The position numbers and the translations under genes were made by a program. A stretch of 64,000 nucleotides of DNA from assembly GCF_012641185.1 (NCBI RefSeq), contig NZ_JAAXLK010000001.1, forward strand, positions 124,001 through 188,000, given 5' to 3'. Origin of the DNA: Levilactobacillus tujiorum. Lineage in GTDB: Bacteria > Bacillota > Bacilli > Lactobacillales > Lactobacillaceae. Position 1 is the stretch's first letter, and each line of letters starts with the position of its first letter. This document shows positions 59,818 through 64,000 of the stretch, piece after piece. Under the pieces are notes generated by a model that did no database searches, was not told where the DNA came from, and was given only the letters and a program-made list of their open reading frames with translations.

Positions 59818-59837
59818 GTCTACTTGTCATTGTAGAC
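59818..59837. promoter_or_regulatory. Possible operator between WYL and Mor-type genes
   Basis: GTCTACTTGTCATTGTAGAC has perfect 6-bp arms (GTCTAC/GTAGAC) in the divergent promoter region. Confidence 0.45.
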
Positions 59838-59871
59838 TGGGGTCAATCAGTAGGCAAGTGAGGCGAAGGTT

Positions 59872-60126
59872 ATGGATGAGGTCGTGGGTTGGCAGGAGCT
59901 GTATCGCGAAATGGCAAGTATCGTGGGTACCACGGCGACGCGGAAGTTATGGCGTTATTATGGTGGCTCGCAGGTGAGCTTTCCTAAACGGTTATGGGAT
60001 CCGAAGCTGGAGGCCGTGCAGATTCGACAAGAACGCCGCTCAGGCATGGGCGTTGCTGAATTAGCTCGCCGTCATCAGTATTCGAGTCGCACTATTCGCA
60101 GAATTTTAGCGCAAACGAAAGACTAG
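59872..60126 (+). CDS. Mor-type transcription activator-like protein, paralogue 2
   Basis: 84 residues. LYREMASIVGTTATRKLWRYYGGSQVSFPKRLWDP keeps the YYGGxQVSFPxR motif, and VAELARRHQYSSRTIRRILAQT is the HTH. It is more diverged than the other two paralogues. GAAGG precedes the ATG. It diverges from the WYL regulator gene and likely shares its control region. Targets unknown. Confidence 0.8.
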   Translation: MDEVVGWQELYREMASIVGTTATRKLWRYYGGSQVSFPKRLWDPKLEAVQIRQERRSGMGVAELARRHQYSSRTIRRILAQTKD

Positions 60127-60233
60127 TTCCCTGCAAACTGCCAGTGACGTTGCTGGCTAAAGTTATTTTCCCCGGCAGGCAGCGTCTGTTAATCTGTTGA
60201 AGGATAAGTTCAGTCAAAAGGGAGACGGTTCGG

Positions 60234-60500
60234 ATGAAAGTACGGGAAGAGTTGTTGCAGGAGTCCTATGCCCAGTTATACGCGCTGGTGGGCGAGGAAC
60301 TCATGTTGAAAATATTTGATTTATACCGGGGACAACAAGTGTCGTTTCCCATGCGGCTCTACAATCGGGATAAAGTGGCCCAGCAGATTGTAGCGGAATA
60401 TGACGGTCACAACATGGCCCAGCTGACCCGCAAGTATGATTATTCGCAGCGCTGGGTCCGGCAGATGATCCAGCAGTCACGCGAGCACCACTCATCGTAA
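60234..60500 (+). CDS. Mor-type transcription activator-like protein, paralogue 3
   Basis: 88 residues. LLQESYAQLYALVGEELMLKIFDLYRGQQVSFPMRLYNRDKVAQQIVAEYDGHNMAQL and then RKYDYSQRWVRQMI are almost the same as paralogue 1, which suggests a recent duplication around the WYL gene. AAAGGGAG lies upstream of the ATG. It is followed by a strong terminator. A role as DNA-binding activator is inferred from the family. Confidence 0.83.
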   Translation: MKVREELLQESYAQLYALVGEELMLKIFDLYRGQQVSFPMRLYNRDKVAQQIVAEYDGHNMAQLTRKYDYSQRWVRQMIQQSREHHSS

Positions 60501-60522
60501 ACGCGCGAGGAAATACCCTAGC

Positions 60523-60556
60523 AAAAAGGACTCGAGGCTAGCCTCGGGTCCTTTTA
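60523..60556 (+). terminator. Rho-independent terminator
   Basis: AAAAAGGACTCGAGG pairs with CCTCGGGTCCTTTT. Confidence 0.85.
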
Positions 60557-60581
60557 CGTGATTTCGGTGGCGTGGGACACC

Positions 60582-60626
60582 GAAAAAAAAACGCCGCCCT
60601 ACACTGAATGGTAGCGGCGACGTTTA
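60582..60626 (-). terminator. Terminator of the DUF2798 gene
   Basis: On the minus strand AAACGTCGCCGC..GCGGCGTTTTTTTT, with CTAC/GTAG pairing inside. Confidence 0.8.
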
Positions 60627-60632
60627 GTTAGA

Positions 60633-61139
60633 TTAATCGTTGAGTGATTCGGGTTCGAGCTTTTCGGTAGCTGGTGTGGTCTTCTTCTGAACGGCACCCA
60701 GGATGGCGCGAGCAATGGGACCGACCACGATTAATTGCAGTGGTAGGGCCATGAATAAGTTGAAGATCCAGGTGTGCAGGTAAGTCAGCAGGGCGTTGCC
60801 ACCAAAGTTTTGCGTGACAATCATGCCGAACAGGGACATCAGCGTGACCATCCCGACCACCATCATGCAAGAGATAGTCAGGGCGATACGGATTTGTTTT
60901 TTCTTCATGTAATCGTTCAAAATGAACTTGAAGAAGATAGCCTTTACGCTGGGGCCGATGATTCCTAGGTCGCAGATTGCGGCGACTAGGAGCGCTAATG
61001 GATATCCCGTCAGGACTTCACGAATGAAGTGATGAGAGAAGCCATCCGCTAAGGCGATGTTGTAGCCAGCCATGACCAGGACCATGAGTCCTGCCATAAC
61101 GGCGGTGAATAAAAGTTCTTCTTTAAAATTTCTAGGCAT
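60633..61139 (-). CDS. DUF2798 membrane protein
   Basis: 168 residues with four membrane helices in two similar halves (VMAGLMVLVMAGYNIALADGF and CMMVVGMVTLMSLFGMIVTQNF), which is the two-repeat DUF2798 layout. GYPLALLVAAICDLGIIGPSVKAIFF and MALPLQLIVVGPIARAI are the paired later helices. The function of the family is unknown. A ribosome site GAGGAGC precedes the ATG. It is a single gene. Confidence 0.8.
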   Translation of the reverse strand: MPRNFKEELLFTAVMAGLMVLVMAGYNIALADGFSHHFIREVLTGYPLALLVAAICDLGIIGPSVKAIFFKFILNDYMKKKQIRIALTISCMMVVGMVTLMSLFGMIVTQNFGGNALLTYLHTWIFNLFMALPLQLIVVGPIARAILGAVQKKTTPATEKLEPESLND

Positions 61140-61480
61140 TATGTTGCTCCTCGTTTGAATTTCCCACGAGCTGTTAGCATACCATGTTTGGTTTCATTTC
61201 GTAAGCTTTATTTTGAAAATACCTGAAAAATTCAGGGGAATGTGGGCGCCATGAAATTAGAGGGGCGGGTCGTATCAACGCCAAAGCCAGATAAACAACG
61301 TTTTATTTTTAAAGAGGGTGAATGTAACTAGGCTAGAGTGCTTACATACTACGAAAATGCCCACAAAAGATAAGGAATTTTACAAGGTAAACCGCGTTAC
61401 CGCCGACCAACCAGGACGCGTACGATTATCCTGCATTCATTATTTAATAACAAAATGATTATTATGTGGGAGTGATTAGT
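61140..61480. other. Noncoding gap
   Basis: No gene or clear element seen. The last part is AT-rich and should hold the promoter of the NlpC/P60 gene, but I find no confident -35/-10 pair. Confidence 0.4.
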
Positions 61481-62488
61481 GTGCATCGGGTAACATACAT
61501 ATTGGGTGGTCTCGTCGCGTTACTGGTGATGGTGGTCGGCTTGGCGGTTCAGCCAGCCGTACCAGCAGCTGCGAAGAATACGGCGGATAAGACCGTTTAT
61601 AACAAGAGCTACAAGAGCTCACGGACGCTGTATCATACGAAGTACGGGTTTTACCATAAGTTGTATACGTCGGGGATGAAACGATCCGCCTCGGCAAAAC
61701 ACATGTATGAACATCATTTTAAGATTTCGCGGGTAGCCAAGAATGGCCACGGGGTGTTCTTCAAAACGCAGTACGGCTGGATTAATCGGGATGCGTTTTA
61801 CAAGTGGCTGCGGTATAACGGGAAGTTGAATTATGACATGAAGGTTAGCAAGAAGCATATTCTGTTGTACAACAAGCCTTGGGGCCTGAAAGGGGCTAAG
61901 GTTACGGGCAGTACCAGCACCAAGAAGCTGGTAGGTCACTGGTACCACGTGGACCGGCGTGCTGAGATCAACACAGGCACCGGGTATTACCGATTAAAAG
62001 CCGGCAATAGACATTATTGGATTCGTGGCAAGTATCTGGCGTTTAATACAGCCGCTTTGAAGGGTAATATTAAAAAGGTTGAAAAGGCGATTAAGACTGG
62101 TTCAGCGCTGGTCGGTAAGTCCAAATACGATTGGGGTGGCGGCCGGACCAGTGCCAGCATCGCTAGTCGGCGGTTTGATTGCTCATCCTTTATTCACTGG
62201 ATCTATGCGCGCTCCGGAGTGCGGTTAGGACCGACGGGGAGTTGTACCACGTACTCGTTGGTTCATATGGGCCGGAAGATCAAGGCCAGTCACATGAAGC
62301 GTGGGGACATCTTCTTCTTTAACGACAAGGATGAAGGAAAGAATTGTCACGTCGCGATCTACCTGGGCAATAAGCTCTTCTTGCATGACTCTCCCAGCGC
62401 AGATACAGGGGGCGTGGGCATTTCCAGCCTGAATGACCCGCATTGGAAGACCCGGTTTAACCATAACGTTCGTCGCGTGGTTGGCTAG
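61481..62488 (+). CDS. Secreted NlpC/P60 peptidoglycan hydrolase
   Basis: 335 residues. A signal peptide (residues 1-31, cut near PAAAK) is followed by basic, Tyr-rich repeats with SH3/GW-like text (GVFFKTQYGWINRD, YYRLKAGNRHYWIRGKYL) that may bind the wall. The C-terminal NlpC/P60 domain has Cys234 in RFDCSSFIHWIY and His290 in NCHVAIYLG as catalytic residues. It likely cuts peptide stems of peptidoglycan. I prefer the GTG at 61481, 8 bases after GGGAG; the GTG at 61466 precedes that site. Confidence 0.87.
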   Translation: MHRVTYILGGLVALLVMVVGLAVQPAVPAAAKNTADKTVYNKSYKSSRTLYHTKYGFYHKLYTSGMKRSASAKHMYEHHFKISRVAKNGHGVFFKTQYGWINRDAFYKWLRYNGKLNYDMKVSKKHILLYNKPWGLKGAKVTGSTSTKKLVGHWYHVDRRAEINTGTGYYRLKAGNRHYWIRGKYLAFNTAALKGNIKKVEKAIKTGSALVGKSKYDWGGGRTSASIASRRFDCSSFIHWIYARSGVRLGPTGSCTTYSLVHMGRKIKASHMKRGDIFFFNDKDEGKNCHVAIYLGNKLFLHDSPSADTGGVGISSLNDPHWKTRFNHNVRRVVG

Positions 62489-62510
62489 TTATCGTTGAGG
62501 CAGTTGAAAT

Positions 62511-62556
62511 AAGCGGTGAGTTCTCTGATAATTGGGAGACTCGCCGCTTTTTATTT
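62511..62556 (+). terminator. Rho-independent terminator
   Basis: AAGCGG..GAGTTCTC pairs with GGAGACTC..CCGCTT, then Ts. Confidence 0.85.
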
Positions 62557-62746
62557 AGGGGATCAGTTGTAAAAAAATTAACCAGTTAATCATTAACTTG
62601 ATTATAGTTATTTTAAAAATAGTTAGTTATAACTATTAATTTAGTTTTACAAAGCTTATACATTAATTTTGCATAAAATTGACTTAGGCCTGCTATCTTA
62701 ATCCATGTAAACGGCAATGGCATTTAGAGAGTAGGAGGGTTAAGGT

Positions 62747-63997
62747 TTGAGACATTTAATCGTTAAATCATTGGGAATGCTGGGTGTGGCCCTTACATTA
62801 GCGGGTATTGGCACAGCACCGGCCGCAGCGGCCACGACTACCGCGGCTAATCCCAACGCTCCGGTATTGACCAAAAGTGCGCGCTCATTTCCACTACTGA
62901 CGGATGGTTCCGATCCCGCTGATCTGCGGCTGGTTCAGCTGTACAATACGAAAAACACGCGGGATATCGGGGGGTATCGGACCGCGGATGGTAAATGGAA
63001 GATTCGGCCATACCAGCTGCTGCGTTCGGACAATCTTAGTCGGCTCGATGCTGATGATGTGAAGACGCTGACAGATAAGTACCGCGTGAAATCAGTGGTG
63101 GATTTTCGGACGCCAGGTCAGGTCAAGTCGCAACCGGACGTTAAAATTCCGGGAGCCACGGAAACTTATCTGTCCGTTCTCGGCCCCCACGCCTACGCAG
63201 ATGGTGGTGGTGACGGTGATTTCTACAACCAACGCCTGAATTTCGGCTATTCCGCGATTACGGGGTATCGCCAATTTCTCAATATGTTGGCGGTGAATAA
63301 TGGCGGCGCCACGCTTTATCACTGTTCTTCTGGAAAGGACCGCACGGGGATTGCGACCGTCCTCATCATGACGATTCTGGGGATGGACAAACAGACCATT
63401 GTTAACGATTTCATGCTGTCGCAATACACTGGCCGCACAGTCAAGATTGATTGGATTAGTAAATATTATTATGATGTTGAACTGAACTATGGGTCACTTC
63501 AAAACTACATTAATACAGCGTTGGCTATCTCACCAGCAACGCAGGCACGGTTACGAGCGAAATACCTCGTCTCAACGGATGGGAAGAACACGCCGTATCC
63601 AGCGCCAACGACGCCAACGCAGCCTAATCCCACGCCTACAGTACCCACAGAGCCAGAGGTTAAACCAGTACCTAAACCGCAGCCTGAGCCGACGCCCGTT
63701 GAGAGCGGTGCGGCCGATCAAGTAACGCATCCTAAGAAGAAAGCTGCCAAGGTCAAGGTGCTGAAGACGAAGCGGCTGAAGACCAAGTATCACTATCAAC
63801 TCAAGGCACATAAGAAGTGGTTTAAGGATGCCCACCTCAAGCACCAGAAGGGGAAGACGCCTAAGTCGACCAAGAAATGGCGGCTACTCAAGTCGGAGAA
63901 GGTTAGGATTAAACACAAAACGTACACGTACTATCAGATTCAAGACCACAGTGGTCATACGGCTTGGATCTTAAAGAGTTACGTCACTAAGAAATAG
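62747..63997 (+). CDS. Secreted tyrosine-phosphatase-family protein with basic C-terminus
   Basis: 416 residues from TTG, 7 bases after TAGGAGGG. Signal peptide (cut near APAAAA), then a PTP domain: NTRDIGGYRTADGKWKIRPYQLLRSDNLS is the N-terminal signature, and YHCSSGKDRTG carries nucleophile Cys193 and Arg199 (HCxxGKDRTG, the lipid/tyrosine phosphatase P-loop). A Pro-rich linker (about 285-320) leads to a very Lys-rich C-terminus with SEKVRIKHKTYTYYQI that looks like an SH3-type wall-binding module. It probably dephosphorylates a substrate outside the cell. The AT-rich region 62557-62746 upstream shows no certain promoter. Confidence 0.86.
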   Translation: MRHLIVKSLGMLGVALTLAGIGTAPAAAATTTAANPNAPVLTKSARSFPLLTDGSDPADLRLVQLYNTKNTRDIGGYRTADGKWKIRPYQLLRSDNLSRLDADDVKTLTDKYRVKSVVDFRTPGQVKSQPDVKIPGATETYLSVLGPHAYADGGGDGDFYNQRLNFGYSAITGYRQFLNMLAVNNGGATLYHCSSGKDRTGIATVLIMTILGMDKQTIVNDFMLSQYTGRTVKIDWISKYYYDVELNYGSLQNYINTALAISPATQARLRAKYLVSTDGKNTPYPAPTTPTQPNPTPTVPTEPEVKPVPKPQPEPTPVESGAADQVTHPKKKAAKVKVLKTKRLKTKYHYQLKAHKKWFKDAHLKHQKGKTPKSTKKWRLLKSEKVRIKHKTYTYYQIQDHSGHTAWILKSYVTKK

Positions 63998-64000
63998 CGT

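Noticed and set aside
1-64000. CRISPR arrays, rRNA operons, prophage or integrative elements
   Set aside because: No regularly spaced repeats, rRNA-like sequence, integrase, transposase or phage structural genes were found; the Mor-type genes are not accompanied by phage genes.

Overview
The window looks like chromosomal DNA of a lactic acid bacterium of the Lactobacillaceae, of roughly 50% GC. The grounds are a malolactic cluster (mleS-mleP with a divergent mleR), a water-forming NADH oxidase, a T-box leader, Gram-positive cre boxes, many small secreted basic proteins and strong AAGGAGG ribosome binding sites. The species cannot be fixed from the sequence alone; a higher-GC genus such as Levilactobacillus or a relative is an inference. 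There is no rRNA, recognisable tRNA, CRISPR array, transposase or prophage block.

Layout. 1-9.5 kb: end of a DJ-1/PfpI-like gene, a secreted protein, an NAD(P)-binding protein, an acetyltransferase, a glycosyltransferase, NADH oxidase, an EAL-domain protein, a TetR/reductase pair and a large WxL-like surface protein. 9.7-16.6 kb: a TetM-like ribosome-protection GTPase, an ADP-ribosylglycohydrolase, a secreted protein, a DUF1097 protein, a proline iminopeptidase, an OsmC remnant and yaaA. 17-26 kb: GH30 glycosidase with divergent AraC regulator and cre, an aldo/keto reductase with divergent MerR regulator, an MFS pump, a lone ribokinase with a perfect cre, and a second AraC regulator. 26-33 kb: TetR plus YhgE/Pip-like protein, EamA transporter, pentapeptide-repeat protein, a second ADP-ribosylglycohydrolase and small membrane or secreted proteins. 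33-42.5 kb: a stress-type redox cluster (two flavodoxins, three paralogous NAD(P)H-binding proteins, zinc dehydrogenase, MFS pump, antiporter, MerR regulator, aldo/keto reductase). Five of its promoters carry the same MerR-type dyad inside an exact 19-bp spacer. 42.8-46.6 kb: malolactic locus. 46.7-52.3 kb: acetyltransferase, LysE, CadD-like, GtrA, and a T-box-controlled OppA-type protein. 52.5-57.5 kb: alcohol and aldehyde dehydrogenases, an SDR-like protein and structured noncoding DNA. 57.5-64 kb: three Mor-type regulators around a WYL regulator, plus secreted amidase, NlpC/P60 and tyrosine-phosphatase proteins.

Most notable noncoding signals: (1) a three-copy intergenic element (about 16.64, 51.54 and 57.44 kb) that folds into a branched structure with compensatory base changes in at least four helices, and so looks like an RNA family; (2) six exact copies of the parS-like 16-mer TGTTTCATGTGAAACA, all intergenic, five in one orientation; (3) the five-promoter MerR regulon at 33-40.5 kb; (4) a second large branched inverted repeat at 52461-52606. 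Starts were moved from the longest reading frame where a ribosome binding site clearly chose another codon.
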